A stretch of DNA of 64,000 nt, from NCBI RefSeq assembly GCF_033439725.1, contig NW_026944388.1:1798001-1862000 (forward strand), read 5' to 3'. The stretch is from Neurospora tetraspora (Eukaryota > Ascomycota > Sordariomycetes > Sordariales > Sordariaceae). Under the pieces are notes generated by a model. It had not been told where the DNA came from and did not search any database. It saw only the letters and a list, made by a program, of their open reading frames with translations. The first letter of the stretch is position 1; each line of letters starts with the position of its first letter. This document shows, one piece after another, positions 9,988 through 20,808 of the stretch. Made by a program: the position numbers and the translations under genes.

Positions 9988-11463
9988 TGTCACCGTACTG
10001 GCTGCTGTTCGGGGCTGAGGGGTATAAAGTGGGTACCTCGAGGGCGGGGCACAAGCTTTCCAGTGGGGCACTTCCGGACTGTCTCTCCGTTCATTCGCAG
10101 TACCTGCATCGACAACCAAGCTGCTCATCATCAACAAGACAACCACAATGTCGGGATCTTCACACTCCAGCATCTCTCTTACAATGACTTTTCCCATCTA
10201 CAGGTCTGGCCATGAAGGCACACCGAGGTCTTCGGATTGAATCACCTCCACTGCCATCACAGTATAAGGAAAGCTCCTTGCACATCCGTTCTTCCGATTT
10301 CTATGACGAGAAAGTCAAATGATGTTGCGGATCGTAGTGGGTTGGGTATCATGAGATGCCTCCGACCAAGCCCGCCCAACGTGAGCCAGCTTGGTTGGTC
10401 CCACTCCATACTTCTCCGGTATTCAAGGAACAAGGTCACCCACCAACGTTTAGGCCGTGGTGATGCTCGTATTAGGTGATAGTCTTTCGAGATGGATGAA
10501 TTCTGTGACTTCGGTCGCGTTCTATATTACGATACTCCCACCCCTCGTTTGCCACTTATGTATTCATAAACACCTTCCCACTTGAGGGCCTCGGGAAGGA
10601 ACGGTGAGATAGGTCAAAGAGTCTGAATGACAATCGATTATTCTACCTGTGTCAGTATACATGTTGGTGGTTGAGGGTCTTCAACATGTCTGATCGCAAT
10701 CATGTCAGACCCTAACCCTTGCCCCTAAACAAAATAAACATCGCAGCACAACATCATCTGTCCAGCGCTCCCAAGGCTCAGCAAAGGGAGGGTAACAGTT
10801 CCATTCACGACTAGAAACACAAGCTTCCACTTCCACCGTCAAGTTGCCTTCTGCTTACGCTTTTTTCAGTCCAACAACTTTTTCGCTGCGATACCACTCC
10901 AGTATAACTTGCTCTGGAAAGGTATCATATACGGCTAATCCTGCCAGCAATCTGGATTACCAGGACGACTGTGAGGTCAGCCGGGCTCACCGGGCAGGAA
11001 ACCACCATAGGTGAAGACCGAATACTGAAAGAGAGTGGGACACTGAATATAGAATCATCGGCCTCGATCGAGGGTTGTTTCTTCCTTCACACCGCAAGTC
11101 AGATGAACATGGCGATGCAGGAGTTCCCTCCGGAAATATAAACTTCATGGACGTCGGGTGGTAAATGCCGGCCTGTGACAGTGTCGCCGGGGCACGCCGG
11201 GGTCGCGCACGGCGAACGTAGGAGCGGGTAAAAGTGGGACTCGGCAATTTTAGCTTCGAGCATCCACTGAAGCCATTGCATCCAAAGTGGAGGATTGATG
11301 GGCTTGGCGTCCCCCGCATATCGGAGGAGTGGGTCTCCTTGTCGGTAAAAAAAAGTTCTGGCAGAGAAACGCGGGCGAACGTCCATCGGTCGCGGCCGTC
11401 AGAGCTTGGAGATTCCTATCGCATTGCATCACCAACTCCATCAATCCACAACACACCGACAAG

Positions 11464-12423
11464 ATGCGCCCTCTTACAGAAACCGAGCAGAAGACCGTCT
11501 TCGAGAAGGTCAGTTCCAGTGCCGAAACAATCCCACATTATAACAAGGATGAACAACAGCTGACTGGTCGCATTGGCACCCTACAGCTTGCAAACTACTG
11601 CACCGATCTCAAGAGCCTTATCGCTCCTCTCGACGATGGCGACAGATACGTTTTCCGTCTGAACCACTCTCGCGTACGTTCCACCTCCCTCGCCTCCTCT
11701 CGGCCTTGTTCGATACACCGTCCCTTCCCCTCTGGCCGTGCGCCGCCGAGGACAACGACAACCGTAGCGACGACGACAACAGCCACCACACCACCAACCA
11801 GAATAAGGGCCAGATAGACTGACAAAGACGATGCTATACAGGTCTACTACGTCCGTCTCTCCGTTGCCAACCTCGCCACCAGTGTCAGCCGCGATGCCCT
11901 CCTCAGCTTGGGTACCTGCCTTGGCAAGATGACCAAGACCGGAAAGTTCAGACTTCACATCACTGCCCGTACGTTCCATATCCAATACCGAATCCTTATG
12001 CGGCTCCTGGGGCAGTTGGAATGTACCTGAAAGCTAACAACCTCATCACCAACCTTACAGTCCCTATCCTCTCCGAGCACGCCCGTCACAAGATTTGGGT
12101 CAAGGACAACGGTGCCCAGCCCTTCCTCTATGGCTCCAACGGTATGCCGCTCCCTCTCCCGATTTTCTAGCCCACTGGCTTCATAAAATTCTAACGAGTT
12201 TCCAAAAACAGTCGTCAAGGCCCACGTCGGCCGTTGGTCCGAGGACTGCCCCGAGCACTCCGGTGTCGTCGTCTACAGCATGGCCGATATCCCCCTCGGC
12301 TTCGGTGTCACAGCTCGCAGCACAACCGAGGCGCGCCGCCTTGATCCCACGGGTATCGTTTGCTTCCGTCAATCGGACTGCGGCGAGTACCTCCGTGATG
12401 AGGACACCCTTTTTGCTGGTTAA
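11464..12423 (+). CDS. NIP7: 60S ribosome biogenesis protein NIP7
   Basis: Exons 11464-11508, 11587-11673, 11842-11968, 12061-12141 and 12212-12423 give 183 residues, the normal NIP7 length. The protein starts MRPLTETEQKTVFEK, the nearly invariant family start. The first intron splits it from LANYCTDLKSLI. The C-terminal half is the PUA RNA-binding domain, with a KFRLHITALPIL region, the VWVK-like element KIWVKDNGAQPFLYG, and ending GVVVYSMADIPLGFGVTA...CGEYLRDEDTLF. NIP7 acts in the nucleolus on 27S pre-rRNA with NOP53/NSA2-containing pre-60S particles (known from yeast). Four introns in a 550-nt coding sequence is dense, but every join is in frame and restores conserved residues. The direct read-through frame past 11508 gives non-family residues and is intronic. 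Confidence 0.93.
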
Positions 12424-12859
12424 AGTGTCGGTCTGAGTAAGACGGATGGAAGGAAACAACGAAGGGTTGGAAAAGAGAAGGGCATATGAAAGTTTTTCTT
12501 AAGGAAGTACCATAAAGGCGTCCTGGCGTTTGCAACACTATACACTTTTGGTCAGAATCAGATACCTCCAGCATTCTTATCTGGGTAGATATAATTTGAT
12601 CTTTTTTCTCGTCTAGCAAAAAGGGGTGGCCAAGACATGTCTACAGTATATATCATCCGTTGCGTTCGGAGCTTATCGACCCCGTCGTTCTTATACCTGT
12701 GAAAGCCATTGTTCGTCCAAATTCCAACCCACGCAACATACTCAAGTTGTTTCTGTTTACTTTGCTTTCAACATGTAATCCCAAGATGCAAACCCCGTCT
12801 ATGTTTTTTCTCTGGTATAACCGCACCTCCTCTACCATACCATACCCTACCTCGACCCT
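12424..12859. other. Convergent 3' intergenic region
   Basis: About 440 bases between the NIP7 and glutamate 5-kinase stop codons. AT-richer, no coding signal, presumably two 3' UTRs. Confidence 0.6.
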
Positions 12860-14547
12860 TCAAGCCCGATGTCCCCCAACAGGACTAGCCGGCCTACTCA
12901 CCGTATTATAGAAACTCACACTCTCCCTCTGCGCCACATACTCGCTATCCGCATACCCCAACAACTGCCCAATCTCCACGCTCTGGTGTCCCTTGATCCT
13001 TGCAATCTCCGCGCTCGCGTAGTTGGTCAGGCACCGGCCCACCTCCACCGCCTCGCCCTCCCACATCTTGCCGTCCGGACCGGGCGTAGACCTGCGCTTA
13101 TCAACAACGCACAGCCGCACGGCCTCTTGCTGAGCAAAGAAGCCCTCGACGTCGACCACGCCGACGGGCAGCAGGCCGGCTTTGCCGAGAAGAGCCTTGT
13201 ACGCGCCCTGGTCGATGTACAGAGTGCCGTGCGGGCGAAGGCCGTGCAGGATCCAGAAGTAGCGGTCGCGGACGGGCGAGGGCGAGGGGAGGAAGCGCGT
13301 GTGCAGGGGGATCTGGCTGCGATCGATGACGGCTGGGGCTTGCTCGATGCTCGGGGTGGCAGCCGCGGCGGCCGGGGTGGAGGTGCCGGAGCCGGAGCCG
13401 TTGTTGAGAGAGGCGAGAGCGGCGGTGGAGGGGTGGTTGACCTGGGTGGTGAGAGAGGCCGGGGAGTGGCTACCTTGGATGTGCTTGACGATCTTGTGGA
13501 TGTTACCCGGGTTGGAAGAGCGGGTGATGACGGTGGTGACACCGGCGGAGGTGGCGAGGCGGGCGGCTACGATCTTGGTGGACATGCCGCCTGTGCCGAG
13601 CGATGAGCCGGCTTGGGAGACTGGGAAGTAGGAAGCACAGGTTAGGAAGGAGGTTCTGAGACACCGAGACGGGGCAGCGAAAAGGGGCCACTTACCATCG
13701 GCAACAAGGGCGCCGATATCTTCCACAACCTCGATCGGCTGGGCGTCAGGGTTGGTTCTGGGGTTCTTGTCATAGAGACAGTCGACGTCGGTCATGAGGA
13801 AGAGGAGATCGGCGTGGACCATGGCGGCGGTGATGGCTGACAGAGTATCGTTATCACCAAACTTGATTTCGGATACGGCCAGCGTATCGTTCTCGTTGAC
13901 GATGGGGATCACGCCCATATCGAGCAGCTCATGTATAGTGTTCTGCGCATTGAGGTATCGTGACCGCTGAAGAGGAAGTCAGCGGAAAGTCGTTCATTCT
14001 AAGGTGTGTGATTCCCACTCACATCGGAAATATCGCTTCTGGTAAGCAAGATCTGGGCGATAGGCTGTCTAAGATGGTTGAACAAGCTATCCCATAGACT
14101 CATTAGGCGACACTGTCCGATAGCTGCCAAGGCCTGTCATGGTGTAAGTCAACTAAGATCCTTCTTGTTGTGCAAGTAGGAGGACTTACCTGCAACTTCG
14201 AGATATGTTTTGGTCTCCTCTCAACGTCCATTCTTTGGAGACCAACTCCAATGGCGCCGGAAGACACGATGATGACTTTGTGCCCATCTTTTCGTAGTTT
14301 GACCGCCGTCTCGACTATTAGGGTGAGAGTGGATAGAAGGGGTTCATGTGTCTTTTCGTCCACAATGGAACTGGTTCCTGGGGTAGTGCATGTTAGCCCA
14401 TGAGCAGTGTGGCATGTAAGATCCCGAGTTGTTGTATGTGCCGTATCACATGAACTTAAAGCAGTTCATAATGCTTTGAGGGAAAACAAAAAGGGGTTTC
14501 CGCTCACCGAGTTTGATCACGACTCCAAGGGAACGAGGACCCCTCAT
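12860..14547 (-). CDS. PRO1: Glutamate 5-kinase with C-terminal PUA domain
   Basis: Minus-strand exons 14547-14508, 14377-14190, 14133-14023, 13966-13696 and 13620-12860 give 456 residues. It phosphorylates glutamate to gamma-glutamyl phosphate, the first step of proline synthesis. The amino-acid-kinase fold is clear: [13 protein letters not shown] at the start, [13 protein letters not shown], the substrate region [12 protein letters not shown] then [21 protein letters not shown], and the GTGGMSTK loop. A PUA domain follows ([20 protein letters not shown] and onward). Between them (roughly residues 260-310) is an insert of Ser, Thr, Ala, Gly and Pro (poly-Ala, SGSGTSTP) that is fungal-type linker. 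The start ATG at 14547 is supported because only this 40-nt exon restores the kinase N-terminus across the intron. Feedback inhibition by proline is known for the family. Confidence 0.92.
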
Positions 14548-15449
14548 GGCTGTAGCGAACAGAAGATATTAACACAAGCCCTTATACAACCACGCCACAG
14601 TCGTGGACTGAGACCGAATTTCATACAACGCCGAAGACAATCCTGGGGATGGGTGAGTGACATGAGAAAAGAGGTGTGTTTCTGCACTTACACACATGGT
14701 GATGTTGATGGTGGTGCGTCTCTGTCTCCATCTTATAAAATCCAAACTGTAGGTCGCCTGTACGCGTGTAATTTCACTCAACCCAAGCTTGACCAGTCAA
14801 CAACCGTTTCTCGATTCGGAATCGATCCCTCAAGGTGCGTTCGGGTACGGGCATGCTTCCCTTCGGGTGCTTCTGGGGAACTGGAGTCACAGTGGGTGCC
14901 GCGACTTTGACAAAGTGGACCGAGTCATCGGATTGTTGATGCTGGCCGCGCCACCTGGCATTGGCCGACATCGGGGCATGGACCCTCAGGCCAAGGTTAC
15001 AGGGTATTTCCAGCGCCCTTCAGGGACATACCGCCCCGGGCTTACCGCCTTTGTTGTCTCCGACAGGGCGTGAGATGCGGCTCTTGCGCGCTTCCTACCT
15101 AGGTTAGCAGGTCCCGAACTCCGGATGGAAGTCACACTCCACGTCCGGGTGGTGACGACATGCCTCTTTTCCGTGGTTGCTCCACTGTAAATTTTAGGTC
15201 ACAGACTTCGGGTTAGTACAATCCATTGTTGCTAGCAACCCTCACAGCCGATACCTCCCCGTCAAGGTGCGCATCTCATCTCAAACACGATCCGATCCGA
15301 TTTGCAGATCAAACGACTGGCCTCCATTCTCGACGATAACCTCCAGCTGCTGCCCAACACCCAGCCAGCCCATCCTCCGCTCGATCCCCGACTACCATCT
15401 TTCCCCAAGCAAACGCGACGTCCGAACAGACGACCACATCATAATCACC
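14548..15449. other. Divergent promoter, glutamate 5-kinase and ATP23
   Basis: About 900 bases shared upstream of two divergent genes. It contains no supported gene. The plus frame upstream of 15450 (from 15267) is open in frame with ATP23, but it is Ser/Pro/Arg-rich and not conserved in the family, so I treat it as leader. Confidence 0.55.
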
Positions 15450-16420
15450 ATGTCACCAGCGCCCACCACCAGCGCCGGCCCCGCGTCCTCGGGCATCCCT
15501 CCCTCCTCTCTCCCCACATCCACCGTCACCGAGAACGACACGAAACCTTCATCCTCTTCCTCAACAGCCAACGATCTCCTCCCGCGGTACCTAAACAACG
15601 ACCCCGCCCGCACCGGCTACGACCCCTCCATCCAATGGTGGATGAACTACTTCAAGATCCTCACCGGCCAAATCACGCCCGAGGGCGTCGAGCACTACCG
15701 GGAGGACCGGTACAGAGCCAACGAGGCGCGCGACTGTGCGCGGTGCGAGGCCGACCGGGACTGGCTGTTCCAGAACTCGCCCGTGGTGCGGTTCCTGCGC
15801 GAGAAGGTGGCCGACCTGAATGGTGTTTTGGACGAGACCAATGTTGTTTGTCGTCGGTGTCCGAGCCGGATCGTGGTGATTCCCGGAAACAAGGAGAAGG
15901 GAGAGGAGGACAGGATAGAGGTTGCCAGACAGGGTGGTGGTTTCAGTCCTGATCATGGTATCCTGCTGTGCGCCAATGAGATGCGGAATCGAGGACACTT
16001 GGAGGATACGCTGGCGCATGAGATGGTGCATGCTTGGGATCATTTGAGGTGGAAGGTGGATTGGTTTGGGGAGAAGAGTTTGAGGCATGCTGCTTGTACT
16101 GAAGTGAGTTGACTTTCCCTTTCCCTTCCCCGTCCGTTTGTTCCGTCTCGAGCTGGAAGAAAAGTGGCTGACCTCCGGGGTGTTCTGAGCAGATCCGAGC
16201 ATCAATGCTCAGTGGCGAGTGCAGATGGACACGCGAGTCTATTGTTAGAGGTAACTGGACGCTTACCCAACAATTCCAGAACTGCGTACGTATGCGAGCT
16301 ATACAGTCGGTCATGGCACGGCCGACGTGCAAGGACGATGTCCATGCGACAAAGGTGGTCAACGAGGTCTGGGATTCGTGTTTTTCGGACAAGAGGCCGT
16401 TCGAGGAGATCTATAGGTGA
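15450..16420 (+). CDS. ATP23: Mitochondrial inner-membrane metalloprotease ATP23
   Basis: Exons 15450-16103 and 16193-16420 give 293 residues. ATP23 is an intermembrane-space zinc protease and chaperone that processes Atp6 and assists F1Fo assembly in yeast, and degrades Ups1 (known). The catalytic motif [12 protein letters not shown] is present, with HEMVH at residues 190-194, inside the family block [19 protein letters not shown]. Many cysteines follow the family pattern ([51 protein letters not shown]), as expected for an oxidatively folded IMS protein. The first 45 residues are Ser/Thr/Pro-rich and unconserved. The start at 15450 (CACCATGTC) is chosen because it directly precedes this leader; an in-frame upstream ATG at 15267 would add 61 residues. 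The protein ends RPFEEIYR. Confidence 0.94.
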
Positions 16421-16856
16421 TCCCGAGGTTGTATCGCGGATGAAAGAGCGTTTTGTACCATGTACTGCTGCTGCTACTGCTCGATGAACAATCAGGGCTT
16501 GTACAATGATGATACCACTTCCACTTGAGGCCGCAGCTTTAACCTCGTTGCGCTAATGTCCACATTGGTTGAGCTTGTGATACTTAAACTACAGTCAACG
16601 TCCAGTCCGTTACTCGCTAGATGCCGGAACCTAGGTATGGATAGGCACAGATAAACAACTCATGAGCCCCTTTCGCCTTGATAACTTGAGGCAGCTTGAT
16701 CTTGACCCTCTTCCTCTCGCTCAAACGCCCAGAACGCCGGTGATACAATATGAAAACAAACAAGCTGACAATGCAACTAGGCTCCACGCTTCCGCAGTGC
16801 TTGAAGAAAGTTCGAAAGAAATCAGACAAAGCAAAGGCAAACTAGAGACATATCCC
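16421..16856. other. Convergent 3' intergenic region
   Basis: About 440 bases between ATP23 (+) and the Aurora kinase gene (-). No coding signal. Confidence 0.6.
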
Positions 16857-18330
16857 TCAGTTGCCCATTTTGCTCGCCATCTTCTCCCGGTTCGCGGCCC
16901 TTTCTCCCTTGACGCAGTGCTTCAAGATCCAAGGGTGGTTCTCAACCTCCTCCAAAGGAAGACGTTTCTCCGGATCGAGTACCAGCAACTTATTTGAATT
17001 AGTTAGCATCGAAGGAGCATCCATGCGGGGAGCATTGACTTCTCACCTTCTTAATCAAATCCTTCGCCTCCTTGCTGACCCACTCGGGAATCGTCATATC
17101 CGCCCTCGCAATCCTCTTCTGTGTCATAATCGGTGTATCCTCGAACGGTGCCTCGCCGACCAGAAACTCGTAGGTCAACACGCCCAAGCTCCACAAGTCC
17201 ACCTTCTCATTGTACCAGTTATCCTTGGACCCGCTCCGGATCATCTCTGGCGGCAGGTAATCCAGCGTTCCGCAGAGCGTCTGTCTCCGGTTGTTGGGCG
17301 CGTGCACGCTCCAGCCAAAATCCGATATCTTGATCTCCCCGTGGATGCCCACCAGAATGTTTTCCGGTTTGATATCGCGGTGGATGACGTGCTTGCGGTG
17401 CAAGTATTTGAGCGCCGAGGCCATTTGCGCAACGTACTGCGCTGCCTTCCACTCGGGGAAACGGTTCTCCTTGCGTAGGTGCTTGTATAGCTCGCCCTTG
17501 CCGGCGTACTCGAGGATCAGAAAGATGCGCTTGCTGTCGTGGAAGTGTCCGTACAACTTCAAGATGTTGGGGTGTCGTAGGTTCGACTGAATTTCGATCT
17601 CGCGGCGCACTTGCTTCTCGACTCCGGTGCCGTGTTGCAGTTCCGACTTGAAGAGCACCTTGAGGGCACAGATGAAACCGGAGCTGCGCTCCCGCGCGAG
17701 GTATACGCGGCCGAATTTGCCTTTGCCAAGCGGTCGACCGATTTCGAACATGCCAAGATGGAACTGTTTGGGGGATATCGATTGATCGTAGCCGGCACTG
17801 GAGGAAGATTCGGATGTAGATGTAACTGTCGAAGAAACGCTAGCGGAGGCCATTGGCTGGGAAAGTTCATCGTGATCATCATTGTCGACTCTACGGATGC
17901 CGGCGTATGTCGTGGACTTGTGAGCGGCGGATGAAACAACGGTCGAGGATTTCGTGGCAACGGGAACGGTTCTCTGTGGTTTTCGTGGTGAGCGAGGTTC
18001 GCTAGGGACGATGGGCGGATTCTTCCTTTGCGCGACTTGCGAAGGAACAGAGACGGAGGTGCTTACTACGGTATTGCCGCTTTGCGATTGAAGGGCTACT
18101 TTGAAGAGATTCGGCCTGCCGGGGGCGCTCGTGTGTGGTACTTGACTGGGACCTGCCTGCGATCGCGCATTTGAGTTAGACCAGCCATTGAGAAAACGTT
18201 GATGTATAGATCATACCTTTGACTTGAGCTCTCTCGCCTTTTGCTGAAGTCGAGCGCCATCGCTTGGATCATTGTTTTCGTCATGTATCGACATGCGCCC
18301 GAAGCGTGACTCCATCGGTTGGCCCGCCAT
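16857..18330 (-). CDS. Aurora-family Ser/Thr kinase (IPL1/ARK1 type)
   Basis: Minus-strand exons 18330-18217, 18156-17047 and 16988-16857 give 451 residues. Aurora is the kinase of the chromosomal passenger complex and corrects kinetochore attachment and drives cytokinesis. The kinase domain begins about residue 174 ([19 protein letters not shown]-loop 182-187). It has [15 protein letters not shown] (Asp 299), DFG at 317-319, and the Aurora activation loop [17 protein letters not shown] with the phospho-Thr at about 331. The last exon ends with [21 protein letters not shown], the family's subdomain XI. The N-terminal 170 residues are Ser/Pro/Lys-rich and disordered. For exon 2 the upstream of two adjacent CAG acceptors must be used, because the downstream one shifts the frame. 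The reading frame is also open upstream of the chosen ATG, so the true start could be farther out. Confidence 0.9.
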
Positions 18331-19273
18331 CTTGGGCACGACGATTTCTGGGATCGCGAACGAGAAACGGTTGAGAGGAAGACTAGGTGGGATGTTGCAT
18401 AGACGATGAAAGGATAGCGGGCGGGCGCAAGCAAAAGCGATAGACTTGATTCCTAGGGCGTCGTGTTGAAAGCGCAGGCCAGTTCAGTATTTGTTGGTTG
18501 AAGTTGGTTGTCAAGGTTGGTTGCACACAAGGCCAACGAAGTTGATGCTGATTGGAGTTGAGACGCTTCCCAGGTTGGTGTGCCAGGATTGGGGGTTTAT
18601 TTACCGGGGCCCACAATTCCGTTGCCTAGCAACAGTCACTGCCCTGTCTGGCTGCGCCGTACTTACCCCCTGGGTCTCCTGAACAAACAACTGAGACCAG
18701 CAATTGGGAAGGTGGACTTGGGCTCAGTAGAGTTCACAGGATCACAAGAAGGTGCGCGCTTGAACTTGACAACCTGAACAGGTTTGGGGGTATTTGATAC
18801 GGAAATGAATGTGACTGGATATTTTATTTGTTTAATTTTTTCTCAGATCTGGCAGAAGCACATTTGACGGCAGATGTCGTCGCAGCGATCAACCTGACAT
18901 CCAAGCAATGCTCCAAGCCCTGCCGCCCCTGCAGGTGCGCGCTAACCCCGGGGCTGAACCGCTGAACGGGGCGAGCCCCGCTAAACCCCGCCAGATCTCC
19001 AAGCAGCTCCGAGCCTCTGACAGTCTCCAGTTCCACCTTGAGATAGAAAACACAACAGGTACATCTCGGCCTTCTTCGCACCATCAACTGCTGGGAATTG
19101 TACCAAGCTCGACGTTCGACCTCAGATAACGGTCCGACCTCCTAGATTGCCACAAGCACAGCAACAACTAGACATCAAATACCTCGAAACGCCCTCGACC
19201 TCTCCCGTACGCAGCAATCATACCTTCCACCAGTAGCACCGACCGAATCCCTCACCCGACGACGCCGCCCACC
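18331..19273. other. Divergent promoter, Aurora kinase and TIP41
   Basis: About 940 bases with no supported gene. At 18967-18980 CGGGGC-GA-GCCCCG forms a perfect 6-bp GC stem, in a stretch (18945-18995) with repeated CCCCG/CGGGG words that could be sites for C2H2 zinc-finger regulators. Nothing else stands out. Confidence 0.5.
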
Positions 19274-20337
19274 ATGACGTCCGTAAAAATCAACCACATA
19301 TCCTCGCTCAACGAGCCGTACCCCTCCCCCTCGGCCCTCGAAGCCGCCACGACGACACACGTCCAAGGCACCTTTGCCATCGCCACGCGCAAGCTGCCCA
19401 TCCTGAAATCAGATCCCATCGACGCCATGTCCGCGCGGCTCGGGATCCCGATCCCCGAGATGATCTTCGGCGACAACCTGGTCTCGATCACGCACCGACC
19501 CACGGGCTGGTCGATCCAGTTCAACGCCGAGGACGCGCTCGACCGCGTCGACAAGACGGGCGAGAAGATGCTGCGGGTGGCGTACGCGGGCGAGTGGAGC
19601 TCGAGCCGCGAGAAGACGAGCGCGGGTATTAGTGAGGTGGTCAAGCCGTTTGACTGGAGTTATACGACGGATTATTGTGGGACGGAGAAGCCTGGCTCTG
19701 GCGGCGGGGCTGAAGGGACTGAAGGGAAGAAGGACAAAAAACTGCACGGGGATGAAAACACACCGGATATACCCATCGAGCTCCTGAAGCGCCGGGACCC
19801 GATCCTCTTCGCGGACGAGGTAGTCCTTTACGAGAGCGAGCTGGACGACAACGGGTGTAGTATCGTCAGCGTGAAGCTGCGGGTGATGGAGCATCGCATG
19901 TTGCTGCTGTGCCGGATGTTCATGCGGTTGGATAACGTGCTGGTGCGGGTGCGGGATACGAGGGTGTATGTGGACTTTGATAAGGAGGAGGTGATTAGGG
20001 AGTATACGGAGAGGGAGGATAAATTTGAGAATGTGAAGACGGTAAGTCCCAATGAAACCGAGAGAAAGGAAACGGTCTACAATGCAATGGCAGTTTTATT
20101 GACTTTGGTTGTGTTACGGAACAGAAACTCTTCATGCAAGGCCTCAAACTGGATCAGGTTACTATCGCGCTTCGTGATGCCAACCAGGTGGCGCCTCTGC
20201 TACCGCTCATCAAGCAGGGAGTTGAGAGCGTTATCCTAGGTCCCGGTGTTTCTGCAAAGACGACGACCACAACACGATTCCCAGGGCAAACGCAGTTCCC
20301 GCCACAGACGCAGTTTGTCCGTCCGCCACCAAGGTAG
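19274..20337 (+). CDS. TIP41: TIP41 (TAP42-interacting protein, TOR/PP2A signalling)
   Basis: Exons 19274-20041 and 20125-20337 give 326 residues. TIP41 binds PP2A-type catalytic subunits or TAP42 and counteracts TOR signalling in nutrient response (known in yeast). The family core is visible: PEMIFGDNLVSI (around residue 56), WSIQFNAEDAL, VAYAGEW, PFDWSYTTDYCGT, and LLKRRDPILFADEVVLYESELDDNG-type core, then RMLLLCRMFMRLDNVLVRVRDTR. The second exon continues with KLFMQGLKLDQV and ends in a Thr/Pro/Gln-rich tail. A glycine/lysine-rich insert (about residues 142-160) separates the conserved halves. The start is in ACCATGACG context just after a short leader. Confidence 0.94.
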
Positions 20338-20808
20338 GGGTTGAGGGGCGGATTTCGACGAGGTGTCTAGAGCGTTGTATACAAGATAACACGGTTTAAA
20401 GGCAACACGGTTTAAAGGCTTTGATTTGAACGAAGAAACGGCGTTACTGGCGTTAGAATGGAGAACTGGGTAGGTAGAGACAGAATCGGGGCACTTGTTA
20501 ATACCCATTGGACAGCCACGCCAGGAATACCATAAAGGATTCGTGACTATTCCTTTGACAAAACTTGCAATTCAAGACGCTTATCCATGCCAACCGCGTT
20601 TATGTCGACAATGAGCTCCTTCGGTAAGACCTGATGTAGACAAAACAATCCGGCTTTCCGCCAGTTGGTATACAGAACGCTAATAAACCAGACACCCGTC
20701 CGTCCCTCGTATAAAACAATAAAAACACTATCCACAACGGTAATTGCGTGAAAAAGTCATTTCACATGAAATCCAACCCCCTAACCCAGTTTATCCAACA
20801 TCATCACA
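20338..20808. other. Convergent 3' intergenic region
   Basis: About 470 bases between TIP41 (+) and the unknown nuclear-type protein (-). It holds the 16-bp tandem duplication; otherwise no coding signal. Confidence 0.6.
20388..20419. repeat. Perfect 2 x 16-bp tandem duplication in TIP41 3' flank
   Basis: The unit AACACGGTTTAAAGGC occurs twice back to back (20388-20403 and 20404-20419) without a mismatch, 50 bp past the TIP41 stop. It is probably a recent slippage duplication in the 3' UTR. It contains an AT-rich palindromic core, TTTAAA. Confidence 0.85.

Larger units (their letters stand above)
9533..11463. other. Divergent promoter region, hsp98 and NIP7
   Basis: About 1.9 kb between two divergent genes. 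It contains the heat-shock-element modules listed separately. Open frames (for example 9665-10054 and 10987-11319, minus) show no family resemblance and I do not call them. The stretch 10200-10900 shows nothing recognisable. Confidence 0.55.

Noticed and set aside
12869-13606. 245-codon plus frame opposite glutamate 5-kinase
   Set aside because: Mirror of the sense gene's GC-rich linker; no start context or domain.
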